The notes under the pieces are model-generated. The model saw nothing but the letters and a program-made list of their open reading frames with translations, had not been told where the DNA came from and did no database searches. Made by a program: the position numbers and the translations under genes. Source: Planctomycetaceae bacterium (GTDB lineage: Bacteria; Planctomycetota; Planctomycetia; Planctomycetales; Planctomycetaceae). From it: DNA of 64,000 nucleotides. The stretch lies in contig JANSXP010000007.1 of NCBI GenBank assembly GCA_024742875.1, positions 124,001 to 188,000 of the forward strand, given 5' to 3'. Positions 8,837-18,947 of the stretch are shown here, piece by piece; positions within the stretch are counted from its first letter, which is position 1, and every line of letters starts with the position of its first letter.

Positions 8837-10147
8837 ATGACCGATCAGCCACTGGTTCAATACGCATCACTCACCGATGTGGGTATGCGCCGGGCGGCCA
8901 ATCAGGATTCACTGGCCGTGCGGTTGTGCAGCGAATATACGGAGTGGGAGCAGTGTGGCCATCTGTTTGTGGTGGCGGACGGCATGGGGGGACACTCGGT
9001 TGGTGATCTGGCCAGTCGGATCTCCGTGGAGTCCCTGCCGCAAGCCTACTTCAAAATGGAGGCGGAGTCGATTTCCGAACGGCTTCGCAGTGCGATTCGC
9101 GAAGCCAATCGGGCCATCAACGACAAGGCACGCGAGAACCCTGAATTCGCCGATATGGGGACCACCTGCTCGACGCTGGCACTGTCTCCGTACGGAGCAC
9201 ATGTCGGGCATGTCGGTGACAGCCGCGTGTATCGCGTTCGCAATGGCGAAATTCAGCAGCTCAGTTTTGACCACAGTTTGCAGTGGGAGATGATTCGTCA
9301 GGGCCGGGCGACGATGGAAAACGTCGACCTGCTGCACCCTCGCAACGTCATTACCCGCTGTCTGGGACCCGATTCTGAAGTCACCATCGATGTGGAGGGT
9401 CCATTCCACGTCCAGACGGGGGACTGTTTTGTGATCTGTTCGGATGGCCTCACCGGACACGTTTCGGATACGGAAATCGGTGCGGTGGCCTCCACACTGC
9501 CGCCGGCGGATGCCTCACGTCTGCTGATCAATCTGGCCAACTGTCGTGGCGGGGCCGACAACATCACCGTGGTGATCGCCAAAGTCGACAGCTACCCGCG
9601 ACTGACGGGCACGTTCAAAGACTCTCCACGAAAGGTGGACAGCGGGACCAGCATCAGCAGCAACAAGCCGCATGCACTGATCAGCACACTTTCGCTGAGC
9701 ATCTTCGCTTTCCTGGCAACAATCGGGCTGGCTCTGCTGGCCTGGGGCAATCGCTGGGGCCTGCTGTTCATTTGTCCGGCCCTGATTCTGGGCTTCATTC
9801 GTCTGATAGCCTCCACCCGTCGGCCGGTCGAGTCGGTTGATGAGGCTGATCGCAGTGAAACCACCCAGGTCCCGGATGCCGAACGGCCGGCGGCGCGGTC
9901 ACCGTATCGCACGGAATCGGCCCGCATTGAACGACCGTTCCTCGATTTTCTGGCAGAAGCACAGAGCGAGCTGACGCAGGCCGCCAAAGACAATGGCTGG
10001 GAGGTCAGTATGGATGAACTTGCCGAACTGAATCGACAGGCCGTGAGTGCGGTGGAGAATCGCAAGTCCGCCATTGCCATGCAGCATCGGGCCAGTGCCA
10101 TCGATGGGCTGATGAAGGCCCTGTATTCTCAGACACGACGCCCCTGA
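8837..10147 (+). CDS. PP2C-type Ser/Thr protein phosphatase with C-terminal membrane segments
   Basis: The 436-residue protein has an N-terminal PP2C domain (residues about 5-250) with the metal ligands in order: RAANQDS, VVADGMGGH, HVGDSRVYR, ICSDGLTGHVSD and GGADNITVV. It removes phosphate from Ser/Thr proteins using Mn2+/Mg2+. Two hydrophobic segments at about 276-320 anchor it in the membrane, and a cytosolic tail of about 115 residues follows, with helical low-complexity character. Such phosphatases usually oppose Hanks-type kinases; none is in this window. A histidine kinase follows 91 bases downstream, so the pair may be co-transcribed. Confidence 0.92.
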   Translation: MTDQPLVQYASLTDVGMRRAANQDSLAVRLCSEYTEWEQCGHLFVVADGMGGHSVGDLASRISVESLPQAYFKMEAESISERLRSAIREANRAINDKARENPEFADMGTTCSTLALSPYGAHVGHVGDSRVYRVRNGEIQQLSFDHSLQWEMIRQGRATMENVDLLHPRNVITRCLGPDSEVTIDVEGPFHVQTGDCFVICSDGLTGHVSDTEIGAVASTLPPADASRLLINLANCRGGADNITVVIAKVDSYPRLTGTFKDSPRKVDSGTSISSNKPHALISTLSLSIFAFLATIGLALLAWGNRWGLLFICPALILGFIRLIASTRRPVESVDEADRSETTQVPDAERPAARSPYRTESARIERPFLDFLAEAQSELTQAAKDNGWEVSMDELAELNRQAVSAVENRKSAIAMQHRASAIDGLMKALYSQTRRP

Positions 10148-10238
10148 CCGGCAGAATCTGCAGGTTTCGTCTGTGCGCGCCGGGCCCACTGTTCTATGAT
10201 CCCGGCGTTTCGCGTCTGGCGTAAACAGGGAGGTTTGC

Positions 10239-11873
10239 GTGTTTCTGGTTCGTAGTATCCGACGTCGTCTGGTCACCGGCTATACGATTGCGCTCGGTCT
10301 GCTGCTGTTTTTTGCGTGGGCAGCCGTGGAAGGTCTGCGAGACCATCAGGCGGCCGTGCAGCGACTGCGCAGTGAAGTGGGCGAGCGACCTGACCCGGAT
10401 CAGCTCAAGTCGATGATCTTTCAGATCGAACTGGCGATGCATGAGCCCGCGCAGTGGGCGGTGCCGGCGAGTGCCCGTCTGCAGTTGCGGCGCGTCACGC
10501 AGTCCATTCAGGAGGCCCACCAGGCCGTGGGAGTCTTCTGGCAGCGGAGCGAAGACGCTCCTTCCATTTCTGATCTGGGTGGGCATCCGGGTCTGCGGCA
10601 GGTCGTTTTTGAAGGCACCATGAGACTGGTGCGCTCTGAGTTGAACGCGATGGCCCGCCGGGTGGCGGAAGTGGATCTGTACGGTTCCAGGCCACTGCTG
10701 GTGCCGGAGTCTGACGAGCGACTGTCTGCGGCGGATGCCCGCGTCATGCCGGCGGAACTGGCCGCGCTGAAGGACAGTGTGAACGCCAGTGTGGTGCGGA
10801 TGATTAAGAGCCTGAATCAGCTGCCTGTGGACTCGTATGTGCTGGCCTCGCTGGACGAAGAACTTCGTGCGTCACAAAAGTGGATGCAGCGAATTGTGTA
10901 TGTGTGTCTGGCGTCGATCGTGATTTACGCGCTGACGATCTATTTTGGGTTTCGCTGGATTTCCAACCCACTGCGGGCGCTCGCTCAGGGCGCCTCGCGG
11001 ATTGCCAACGGGGACTTTGATCACCGCCTGCAGCATACCCTGTCGTGGCAGGATGAGTTTTATGACATGACCAGCAATTTCAATCGGATGGCCGATCGCT
11101 TTCGGGACGCCGAGCAGGACCTGGCGCGCAAGGTGGAAGAACGCAGTCGACAGCTGGTGCGCAGCGAACGTCTCGCCTCGGTGGGCTGCCTGTCAGCCGG
11201 CGTGGCGCACGAAATCAACAACCCGCTGTCCGCCATTACCATTGCCGCGCAGTCGCTGCAGTTTCGGCTGATGGATGTTCTGGATCCTGACGACGAAGAC
11301 ACGCAGGTGGCCATGGAGCGTCTGACCATGATTCAGACAGAGTCCAAACGCTGCGGCGAAATCACCCGCCGTCTGCTGAACTTCTCCCGGGACGAGAAGC
11401 AGGAGAAGCTGCCCGATGACCTGACCCGTGTGATCGGTGAAGTGCTGGCTATGGTCCGTCCCATGAGTCGCTACCAGGATCGCACCATTGTGTTCGATCG
11501 GGTCGAGCCTCTGATCATTGAAATCAACGCCTCGCAGATGAAGCAGGTGATGCTCAATCTGATTACCAACGGTCTGCAGGCCACCACATCAGACGGAACC
11601 GTGCAGATCGTCATTCGCGAGCAGACCGACTGGGTGGTCGTGGATGTGATAGATGACGGGGCGGGCATCACACCCGAAGATCGGGAGTTGATGTTTGAGC
11701 CGTTTTATTCCACTAAAGAGACGGGTGAAGGCACGGGCCTGGGACTGAGCATTACTAACACCATTGTGCAGCAGCACAAGGGCACGATTGAGCCATTCAG
11801 CGCAGGTCCCGGCGAGGGCAGCCGCTTCAGTGTGAGGCTGCCACGAAAGCAACCGGCCCCAAAAGCCGCATGA
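10239..11873 (+). CDS. Membrane sensor histidine kinase with HAMP domain
   Basis: The 544-residue kinase starts at a GTG with an AGGGAGG ribosome site five bases upstream. The order is transmembrane helix (about 10-30), an extracytoplasmic sensor region of about 190 residues, second helix (218-236), HAMP (238-292), a short coil, H-box GVAHEINNPLS with the phospho-accepting His near 324, N-box NLITNGLQAT, G1 DDGAGI, F-box FEPFYSTK and G2 GTGLGLSI. This is a complete kinase of the NtrB-like class. No response regulator is adjacent, so the partner must be encoded elsewhere. The sensor region is not recognisable. Confidence 0.93.
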   Translation: MFLVRSIRRRLVTGYTIALGLLLFFAWAAVEGLRDHQAAVQRLRSEVGERPDPDQLKSMIFQIELAMHEPAQWAVPASARLQLRRVTQSIQEAHQAVGVFWQRSEDAPSISDLGGHPGLRQVVFEGTMRLVRSELNAMARRVAEVDLYGSRPLLVPESDERLSAADARVMPAELAALKDSVNASVVRMIKSLNQLPVDSYVLASLDEELRASQKWMQRIVYVCLASIVIYALTIYFGFRWISNPLRALAQGASRIANGDFDHRLQHTLSWQDEFYDMTSNFNRMADRFRDAEQDLARKVEERSRQLVRSERLASVGCLSAGVAHEINNPLSAITIAAQSLQFRLMDVLDPDDEDTQVAMERLTMIQTESKRCGEITRRLLNFSRDEKQEKLPDDLTRVIGEVLAMVRPMSRYQDRTIVFDRVEPLIIEINASQMKQVMLNLITNGLQATTSDGTVQIVIREQTDWVVVDVIDDGAGITPEDRELMFEPFYSTKETGEGTGLGLSITNTIVQQHKGTIEPFSAGPGEGSRFSVRLPRKQPAPKAA

Positions 11874-12072
11874 ACGTCGCGTTTGTGCGTCCGGCGGCGA
11901 TAATCTCTGATCACGGCCGTTTACGGCTGGAAACTTCACGAAACTCGGGCTTATACTGCACGAGGTACCAGCGATCTGCCAGGAGTGGGCAAATCTGTTT
12001 CCCGCCCTGTCAGCGGTCGCGCTCGGTGCTCACCAGGTTATCCGCGAGACCCCTTCTGTAGTTCGTTCCGCT

Positions 12073-12261
12073 ATGTCTCCCATTGCCCAAAACGTTGTCT
12101 ACACGTCTCTTGTGATTGCTGGTCTTGTGGCCCTGGCGGCCATAGCCGATTTCATTTTCGGAGCTCCGTTTGGCGGGCAGACGCTGTTCGACGTCATGGC
12201 CATTCTGGGGGCCGGGCTGATTGGCTTTCTGGGCTTCGACTGCATTAAAAACGCCAACTAA
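12073..12261 (+). CDS. Small two-helix membrane protein
   Basis: The 62-residue hypothetical protein has two hydrophobic segments (about 9-30 and 37-56) separated by FGAPFGGQTLFD and ends IKNAN. The regular membrane topology and the clean stop speak for a real gene, although no strong ribosome site is visible. It may be a small membrane regulator; no function is proposed. Confidence 0.6.
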   Translation: MSPIAQNVVYTSLVIAGLVALAAIADFIFGAPFGGQTLFDVMAILGAGLIGFLGFDCIKNAN

Positions 12262-12686
12262 GCGTTTCCTGTGGGCGATCTGCCGCCCGCGAACGTCTGA
12301 CTTTGCCGGTTATCGGAACACTGTCGGCTGTGTGGATTGTCGTTCTGTAGCGATTCCCGTCCTGCCATTGCTACGACAATCATGAGCCTTAAATGGCACA
12401 GGGTCCGTTCAGATTTCCTGATCGGAACCCACACGCGAGCGTTGTGTTGTGAATGCCCCCGTATTGCTGAGGGTATCTTTGCCAGTTTACGCGACCCGCA
12501 CGACCCACGTGACAAGCTGGACTCATCAATGCCGACTAACACGGTCAACGCCTTCAAGCGGTGCGAAACGCGGCGTCGATAGCCCGCACAGAACACCTGC
12601 GTGTTGCCTGTCGGATTCTTCCGGCGTGTGACACTGTTTCCTCAACCTGCCGGCAACGGAATGCGGGCATCGACAGGAGTGTGGCC
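12262..12686. other. Intergenic region upstream of the Cys-rich gene
   Basis: About 425 bases. Open frames exist on both strands but none has a supported start or domain. It presumably carries the promoter of the Cys-rich protein. Confidence 0.4.
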
Positions 12687-13901
12687 GTGAAATGGAGTTC
12701 GACCGGGCTTGTCGCCATCGTTACGCTGACCCTGATGGGGTCCGCCCAGGCATCGTGGCTGTCATTCAAAGGCAGCTGCAAGAGCGGGCACTGTGGAGAG
12801 TGCAGCACGGGCTGTGAGCCGATTGTTATTCGGCCGACCTGCCGCAAAGTGTTCAACTACCAGCGACAGTGTTCGCTGCAAAGCTGCGGAGAATGCTGCG
12901 ATCGCACGTGTGCTGCGCCGGGAGGATGCGGGCCATGTTCGTCGTGTGCCGACGCGGCCTGTTGTGCGCCGATTGGCTCTGAGCCGGCCTGCCAGGCACC
13001 CTGCGGCACCACTCCCGCGGAAGGAACCTGTTGTGCGCCGCCATCCTGCTCTGTGGATGGCTGCTCGTCGGGCTGTGCGACCGGCTGCACGTGTGGCGAA
13101 GGCTGCCACGATGCGGAAGCCTGTCGGGTCATCGCCGAGTTGATTCATCAGTCACGCACCGGGTGTTATGCGACCATCCGCCGACGCGCGATCCATCGTC
13201 TGGGAGATCATTTCGATGCCTGCTGCCATCCGGAGATCATGAGTGCGTTTGTGTACGCTCTGAACGACAGCGACGAACGAGTGCGTGCCAAGGCGGCTGA
13301 CGAAATCGGCGATCAGGTGCGTCGCAATCGCTGCATTTGCGGACCCAGCGTGATCGCCGCGCTGCAGTGTGCTCTGGCGGACTGTGATCGGATCGTCCGG
13401 CGGGAAGCCGAACAGTCGCTGCGTGCCTGCGGGTATGAAGTCGTCGACAATGCGTGTGGCACCTCCTGCGGTACTTACTGTCCGGCCAGCTCCGGTTATT
13501 CCGGTTCCTACACGATGCCGTCCGCACCGTCTGACGCGACGCCTGCGGCTCCCGCCCCCGCGCCGGCCCCGGAACCGGCTCCTGCACCGGTCAATGATGC
13601 CCCTCCGGAAGTCAGTGACGTCGGACTGAAGCTCAAGAGTGTGTCGTGGCGAAACACGGCCTCTGTGATGACGGATGATCAAGTGCCCCTGATCCCTGCC
13701 CCACAGGACGAGCCGGTGAACAGCCTGAAACCGGCCGATTCGGTTTGGTCCGAGGCCGTGCCCCCGCCAGCCCCCGCAACCGAGCCGGAGGATGTGCCAG
13801 TCGACGGATCGGACGCTCAGCCCCTGCCCACGGCTCCGCCCGCACGTGTGATCCAGACCTCCGCTCTGCAGCCGGTGGAAACGCCGGTTGGCGTCAGGTA
13901 G
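12687..13901 (+). CDS. Secreted cysteine-rich HEAT-repeat protein
   Basis: I chose the GTG at 12687 because AGGAG lies seven bases upstream and the protein then begins with a signal peptide (MKWSSTGLVAIVTLTLMGSAQAS). The 404 residues comprise a Cys-rich zone (about 27-145) with many CC, CGxC and CxC pairs, a HEAT-like helical zone (about 150-245; RRRAIHRLGDHFDAC, RVRAKAADEIGDQV, IVRREAEQSLRACGY), and a Pro/Ala-rich tail with PAPAPAPEPAPAPV. The Cys content suggests dense disulfide bonding or cross-linking outside the cytoplasm, perhaps as part of the proteinaceous planctomycete envelope (inference). A strong terminator follows. Confidence 0.8.
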   Translation: MKWSSTGLVAIVTLTLMGSAQASWLSFKGSCKSGHCGECSTGCEPIVIRPTCRKVFNYQRQCSLQSCGECCDRTCAAPGGCGPCSSCADAACCAPIGSEPACQAPCGTTPAEGTCCAPPSCSVDGCSSGCATGCTCGEGCHDAEACRVIAELIHQSRTGCYATIRRRAIHRLGDHFDACCHPEIMSAFVYALNDSDERVRAKAADEIGDQVRRNRCICGPSVIAALQCALADCDRIVRREAEQSLRACGYEVVDNACGTSCGTYCPASSGYSGSYTMPSAPSDATPAAPAPAPAPEPAPAPVNDAPPEVSDVGLKLKSVSWRNTASVMTDDQVPLIPAPQDEPVNSLKPADSVWSEAVPPPAPATEPEDVPVDGSDAQPLPTAPPARVIQTSALQPVETPVGVR

Positions 13902-13974
13902 CCGGGTCTGCCGCGGCTGGACCCCGAGATGATTGGTGATTCCACTGCTCCCGACTCCATGGAACGATCTTCGA

Positions 13975-14009
13975 AACGACAGCCCAACGCGTGTTTGGCT
14001 GTCGTTTTT
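13975..14009 (+). terminator. Rho-independent terminator after the Cys-rich gene
   Basis: A perfect 10-bp stem (AACGACAGCC 13975-13984 / GGCTGTCGTT 13997-14006) runs into TTTTT. It ends transcription of the gene stopping at 13901. Confidence 0.88.
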
Positions 14010-14167
14010 GCATATGACGATTCCTGTCGATCCCGCGACTTGGTCTTATTGAGTGTGTGCCGACCGGCGTACAAAATGAGAGAGCGGCAGATTGCGGACG
14101 ATCTGCCCCACTCTGACTTCTCTCGTTTCTGACTTCTTTGTTCCCGCTCCCTCCAGTTTGACCGGTG

Positions 14168-16480
14168 ATGACAACCGACACACCCAGGACGTCCCCATTC
14201 ATTCTGCTTCCGATGGTCCTGGCTGCCATTTGGGTGGTGGGCTTCAGTGTGTACTTTTTTTCTTTGGATCTGCCCAACAATACGCGGGATCCCAGCGAGC
14301 CGCTGATGCGAACGGACGTCTGGCGTGTCCTGTTTGTCGAAGCCACGACAGTGTTCAATCCACTGGATTACAGCGTGCCCAATGAAGAGGCTGGCTGGTC
14401 ATACCTGACCGAACGTGGTGTCTTTGGTGCCGTTGCCGCATTACTGCTGGGCTGCGCCTGGGTGTGTGGGGCAGCGGCCCTGAGAGTCCTCAGTCTGCCG
14501 CGCTGCGGGCTGCTGTCCGAACGCATCGTGCTGTACTGCGGCGCTGGGCTGTCCCTGCTGTCATTGTGGACTTTGGTGATCGGACTGGCGGGCATGATGT
14601 CTGTTGCCGCTTTTTTGGCACTGCCTGCTGTCGCGGCCGTCACTGTTGTGATTTCCCGCTTCACCACCGATCGCAGGGCGGTTTGCACCCTCCCGTCCGA
14701 AGACCTGCCGACCGATCGTTTGTCGCGTGGCTGGACGATCGTGCTCTGCCTGATCCTGGTGGCCTTTGGTGTGCACCTGCTGCTGGGAGGCATGACGCCT
14801 CCGCGGGATTTTGACGTGCGGGAGTATCATCTGCAGGGGCCGAAAGAGTGGTTCGAGGCGGGCCGCATGACTCAACTGCAGCACAACGTTTACACCAGCT
14901 TTCCGTTTCTGTCTGAGATGCTCAGCCTGGCGGCCATGATTCTCACGGGAGACTGGTGGCAGGGGGCGATGGCCGGCAAGCTCACGCTGGCCTGTTTTCA
15001 GATTCTGACCACCGTGTGTGTGTATGCGATTGCCCGTCGCTGGGCGGGACGCGGCTGTGGTCTGATTGCCGCGGTGGCGTGTCTGTCCACGCCGTGGGTG
15101 CTGCGGATCTCGCTCATCGCGTATGCCGAAGGGGCGATCAGTTTTTATCTGGCCGCCACCACGATGGCCGCGCTGCTGGTCAATCAGATTGAGACCCCCG
15201 TCGATCGTCGCCGTATGGTGGCCGTCGCCGGTTTTCTGGCCGGCAGTGCGATGGCGTCCAAGTACCCCGGGCTGGTGTCGGTTGTGATCCCGGTGAGCCT
15301 GTATTTTGTGGTGCTGTACGGGCGTCGGCAGACTGTGTCACCGCCATCGGGCTTCGCGCCATCGGTCGCCACCGCACCACGTTCAACTGCCAACTCTGTG
15401 GTACGTTCGCGCCCGACTGAGTTTGTCCTCGCGGCGGGCGTGTTTGTGACGGCGATCACGTTTGCCGTGGGGCCGTGGCTGGCCAAGAACTTTCGCGACA
15501 CCGGGAATCCCGTCTATCCGCTGGGGTATTCGGTGTTCGGGGCTGACGACTGGAGTGCGCAGATGGACGCCAAATGGAAACGCGCCCATAGTCCCGACGA
15601 TCACAGCATAAGTCGCCTGCCGCTGCATTTGCGTGACGTTGCCGCCCGCAGTGACTGGCAAAGCGGTCTGCTGTTTGCGTTGGCGGTTCCCGCTGTGCTG
15701 CTGACCGGGAATCATCGGCAGGTGCGATGGCTGTGGCTGGCGGTGCTGTGGATGCTCGGCACGTGGTGGGCGCTGACGCATCGGATCGATCGTTTCTGGG
15801 TGCCGGTGATTCCGATGCTGGCCGTGCTGGCCGGTATGTCGTGGCGATTATCCGGGCACACCGCCTGGCGGGGTGTGGTGCTGACCGCTGTTTTGATTCA
15901 CTGCACTTACAATTACGGATTCGGTCGCCTGCCGCTGGCAGGCTTCCATGGTGGACTCCGACCACTGTCGCAGTTGCGGCAACTGCCCGTGCGAACTGAT
16001 ATTCGTCAGCTGAATGAAGTGATGACCGACGCCGACCGCCTGCTGCTGGTGGGCGAGGCCGAAGTTTTTGATGCCCGATTTCGGCTCGTCTACAACACCG
16101 TATTTGATGATTCCATTTTCCAGCAGTGGACCAGTTCGGATCTCACCGTGGAGGATGGTGCACAGCCCATGAAATCGGCTGATGAGGTGGCAACCGCCTT
16201 GCGTCAAAACGGCATCACGGGCGTGCTGGTGAACTGGTCAGAAGTGCTCCGATACCGACTCACTTACGGCTTTACCGCCTACGTTCAGCCAGACAAATTC
16301 ACTCAGCTGGTGGATGCGGGCGTGCTGTTGCCGCCCACGGTGCTGCTCGGACGCGAGGCGGCCGGCCTGTCGACGGATGAAAAACGCGAGCTGGAGCGGT
16401 GGCCCGGCTTTCAGGATCTGCTGAGCGGAGATCTGCTGCAGACCGTGGTGCTCTATCGAGTTGCAGACAGTCAACCCTGA
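14168..16480 (+). CDS. Polytopic membrane protein resembling GT39/ArnT glycosyltransferases
   Basis: This protein of about 770 residues has roughly a dozen hydrophobic segments in the first 600 residues and a soluble C-terminal part. Early in the protein, after a membrane segment, lies MTPPRDFDVREYHLQGPKEW, an acidic loop followed by His in the place where PMT/ArnT-type lipid-linked sugar transferases carry their catalytic acidic residues. WLAKNFRDTGNPVYPL is typical of planctomycete proteins in this group. ATG 14168 directly follows an in-frame GTG, and either could start. The substrate is unknown and the family call is moderate, since the sugar donor and acceptor cannot be read. Confidence 0.65.
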   Translation: MTTDTPRTSPFILLPMVLAAIWVVGFSVYFFSLDLPNNTRDPSEPLMRTDVWRVLFVEATTVFNPLDYSVPNEEAGWSYLTERGVFGAVAALLLGCAWVCGAAALRVLSLPRCGLLSERIVLYCGAGLSLLSLWTLVIGLAGMMSVAAFLALPAVAAVTVVISRFTTDRRAVCTLPSEDLPTDRLSRGWTIVLCLILVAFGVHLLLGGMTPPRDFDVREYHLQGPKEWFEAGRMTQLQHNVYTSFPFLSEMLSLAAMILTGDWWQGAMAGKLTLACFQILTTVCVYAIARRWAGRGCGLIAAVACLSTPWVLRISLIAYAEGAISFYLAATTMAALLVNQIETPVDRRRMVAVAGFLAGSAMASKYPGLVSVVIPVSLYFVVLYGRRQTVSPPSGFAPSVATAPRSTANSVVRSRPTEFVLAAGVFVTAITFAVGPWLAKNFRDTGNPVYPLGYSVFGADDWSAQMDAKWKRAHSPDDHSISRLPLHLRDVAARSDWQSGLLFALAVPAVLLTGNHRQVRWLWLAVLWMLGTWWALTHRIDRFWVPVIPMLAVLAGMSWRLSGHTAWRGVVLTAVLIHCTYNYGFGRLPLAGFHGGLRPLSQLRQLPVRTDIRQLNEVMTDADRLLLVGEAEVFDARFRLVYNTVFDDSIFQQWTSSDLTVEDGAQPMKSADEVATALRQNGITGVLVNWSEVLRYRLTYGFTAYVQPDKFTQLVDAGVLLPPTVLLGREAAGLSTDEKRELERWPGFQDLLSGDLLQTVVLYRVADSQP

Positions 16481-16577
16481 CGAGGGCCCTCACCACCGTG
16501 GGCCGTCTGGGTTGTTTTGTGAGAATGACTGTTCAGAATGAGTGGTCACTCACGCCACTTCGACAAAGGCCCGTTTC

Positions 16578-17333
16578 ATGAAGACATCACGACGAATTCT
16601 GCTGGGAAGCCTGTGTCTGCTGCTGACAGCGGGCACCACCCGGGCTGCCGACAAACAGTTTCGAGTCCTGTTCAACGGACAGGATCTGAGCGGCTGGAAA
16701 CACTCCGGCAACTGGAAGGTGGAAGACGGCGTCATCACCCGCAGCGGTCGTGGCGGCAGTCTGGTGTTTATCGAACAGAACATCCCGGACGATTTTGAGC
16801 TGCAGTTTGAATGGAAAGTGGCCAAAGGCAGCAACAGTGGGGTCTACTATCGCCCCGGACAGTATGAGTATCAGATTCTCGACAACGACGTTCATGCCGA
16901 CGGGAAGAACCCCCGCACCAGTGCGGCGTCTTTGTACTTTTGCATGCAGCCGTCAGAAGACGCCACCCGTCCGGTGGGTGAATGGAACAAAGGTCGCATT
17001 GTCTGCAAAGGCAGCGTGATTCAGCACTGGCTCAACGACGTCAAAGTGATCGACTTTGACTACACCGATCCACGCTGGGAATTCAATGTGACGATGCTGA
17101 AGCTGCGCGGCGCTGATCTGTCAAAACGCGGCGCACGGCTGTCACTGCAGGATCACGGTGACCCGGTGTGGTACCGCAATCTTAAACTGCGGTCGATTCC
17201 GGCTGGTGAAGAGATTGGCCACACGGATGTCCAGCCGGCCCAGATCTCTGCCGAGATTCTGGCAAAGGAACAAGCCAAACTGGACGGCATCGTGCAGCGC
17301 CGCAACAAAAACAAACAGCCGGCAAAGAAGTAA
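16578..17333 (+). CDS. Secreted DUF1080 (3-keto-disaccharide hydrolase-like) protein
   Basis: The start is placed at the ATG of MKTSRRILLGSLCLLLTAGT, a signal peptide cleaved after TRA or AA; upstream in-frame residues are not signal-like. The 251-residue protein has the DUF1080 jelly-roll hallmarks: FRVLFNGQDLSGWKH, FELQFEWKV, SNSGVYYRPGQYEYQILDN, WNKGRIVCKGSVIQHWLND and GDPVWYRNLKLR. Some family members hydrolyse glycosidic bonds of 3-keto sugars, and this one probably binds or cleaves carbohydrate in the periplasm. The C-terminus is Lys/Gln-rich. It converges on the PhoH gene with only 35 bases between. Confidence 0.88.
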   Translation: MKTSRRILLGSLCLLLTAGTTRAADKQFRVLFNGQDLSGWKHSGNWKVEDGVITRSGRGGSLVFIEQNIPDDFELQFEWKVAKGSNSGVYYRPGQYEYQILDNDVHADGKNPRTSAASLYFCMQPSEDATRPVGEWNKGRIVCKGSVIQHWLNDVKVIDFDYTDPRWEFNVTMLKLRGADLSKRGARLSLQDHGDPVWYRNLKLRSIPAGEEIGHTDVQPAQISAEILAKEQAKLDGIVQRRNKNKQPAKK

Positions 17334-17368
17334 TTGCCGGTTGATTGTTTGAGTCGTCTGTCGGTGCG

Positions 17369-18775
17369 TTACAGCAGATTGCTGGCCACTTCCGACAGCT
17401 CGCTGCGCACACCCTTTTCCAGTGTGACATGAGCGTGCAGATGCTGGCCCTTCATGCGATTGATGACGTAGGCCAGGCCGTTGGACGTGGAATCCAGATA
17501 TGGGTGATCGATCTGCTGCAGGTCGCCGGAGAGCACCACTTTGGTGCCTTCGCCTGCGCGAGTGATGATGGTTTTGACTTCGTGTGGCGTGAGGTTCTGT
17601 GCTTCGTCCACAATGAAGTAGGTGTGCTGCAGGCTGCGGCCGCGGATATAGGCCAGCGGAGTGATCTGCAGTCGTTCGGCCTCGAGCATCTCGGCGATCA
17701 GGGATCGTGAATCCGGATTTTCGTGTTTGAGGACCGACAGGTTGTCAAACAGCGGCTGCATGTATGGTTCGATCTTGGCACTGGCATCGCCAGGCAAAAA
17801 TCCCAGGTCACGGTTGCTCAGTGGGACGATGGGTCGCGCCAGCAGCACCTGCCGAAATCTCTGCTCACATTCCAGTGCGGCGGCCAGGGACAGCAGCGTC
17901 TTGCCGGAACCCGCTTTGCCGGAGATGGTCATCAAACGGATCCGCGGGTCTGTCAGAGCGTTCAAAGCGAACGACTGTTCTGCGTTGCGGGGCCGAATGC
18001 CAAAGCAACTGGTGCGGGTGATGCAGCGATAGGCATTGTCCTGGCCATTGTAGGTTGCCAGCACAGATCGGGATCCGTTGCGAAGGATGAAGTTTTCGTT
18101 GCTGATGGGGGCTTCCAGCGGCAGTTCGTTCCCGCTGATCTCTCCGGTGTCATACAGCGTGGCGATGGCGTCGGAGGGAACATCGTCCACTGTTCGCCTG
18201 CCCGTATACAAATCGTCCAGGTGACGAATCTTGTCGTTGTTGTAGTCCTGGGCCACCAGGCCAAAAGACTTTGCTTTCAGCCGCAGGTTGGTGTCCTTGG
18301 TGACCAGCACCACGTCCGTCTCAGGGTACAGCTCCGAGGTGGCCAGCGCCGTCTTCAGGATGCGATGATCGGCCGTGTCAGACAGCAGCGTGTTGTCCGC
18401 GCGACGGAAAGGCAGGCTCAGCAGCACGCGAACGTGGCCCAGATCAGGACCCAGTTCGGCGCCTTCATCAGACATCACATCGCCCGCCAGTTCATCCAGC
18501 GAACGCAGGAAGTGGCGGGCCTGAAAGTGGATATCGCTGTCACCCTTTTTGAATCGATCCAGTTCTTCGAGAACCGTAATCGGCAGAGCGATGTTGTGCT
18601 CGTGAAATTTGAACAGACACTGCGCGTCGTGGAGAATGACGTTGGTGTCGAGCACGAACAGCTTCGTTGCTGTGGAGGAGGTTGCCTGCGCCCCATCTGC
18701 TGTCGCTTCCTGCTGTTCACGATCTTTCATTAAGACGGAGTCGTCTGAACTTTGCGTCCCTGCAGAGTCAATCAT
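17369..18775 (-). CDS. PIN domain-PhoH ATPase fusion
   Basis: The 468-residue protein has an N-terminal PIN nuclease-like domain (about 38-190; [35 protein letters not shown] with conserved Asp residues) and a C-terminal PhoH ATPase domain (about 250-468; Walker A GKAGSGKT, Walker [36 protein letters not shown]). This PhoH2-type architecture is linked to RNA unwinding and cleavage. Both halves look intact. AGGA lies seven bases upstream of the ATG at 18775. It is a single gene transcribed leftward. Confidence 0.93.
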   Translation of the reverse strand: MIDSAGTQSSDDSVLMKDREQQEATADGAQATSSTATKLFVLDTNVILHDAQCLFKFHEHNIALPITVLEELDRFKKGDSDIHFQARHFLRSLDELAGDVMSDEGAELGPDLGHVRVLLSLPFRRADNTLLSDTADHRILKTALATSELYPETDVVLVTKDTNLRLKAKSFGLVAQDYNNDKIRHLDDLYTGRRTVDDVPSDAIATLYDTGEISGNELPLEAPISNENFILRNGSRSVLATYNGQDNAYRCITRTSCFGIRPRNAEQSFALNALTDPRIRLMTISGKAGSGKTLLSLAAALECEQRFRQVLLARPIVPLSNRDLGFLPGDASAKIEPYMQPLFDNLSVLKHENPDSRSLIAEMLEAERLQITPLAYIRGRSLQHTYFIVDEAQNLTPHEVKTIITRAGEGTKVVLSGDLQQIDHPYLDSTSNGLAYVINRMKGQHLHAHVTLEKGVRSELSEVASNLL

Positions 18776-18947
18776 GCCAGTTCCTGGCTAAAGGATAGGT
18801 TGTCATGGATCGCATGAATTCTACCTTGGCTTCGTTCGCCTTCACAAGGTGTTCCTCAAGTCCGGCAAAGCCTCGGCGGGATTGATGAACTTTCTGCGAA
18901 AAGTCAGGCTGTCTCAGAGATGATTGGTCAAAACTCTGGCCGGGACC

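Noticed and set aside
17723-18733. 336-residue + strand open frame
   Set aside because: Antisense to the PIN-PhoH gene, whose motifs are complete.
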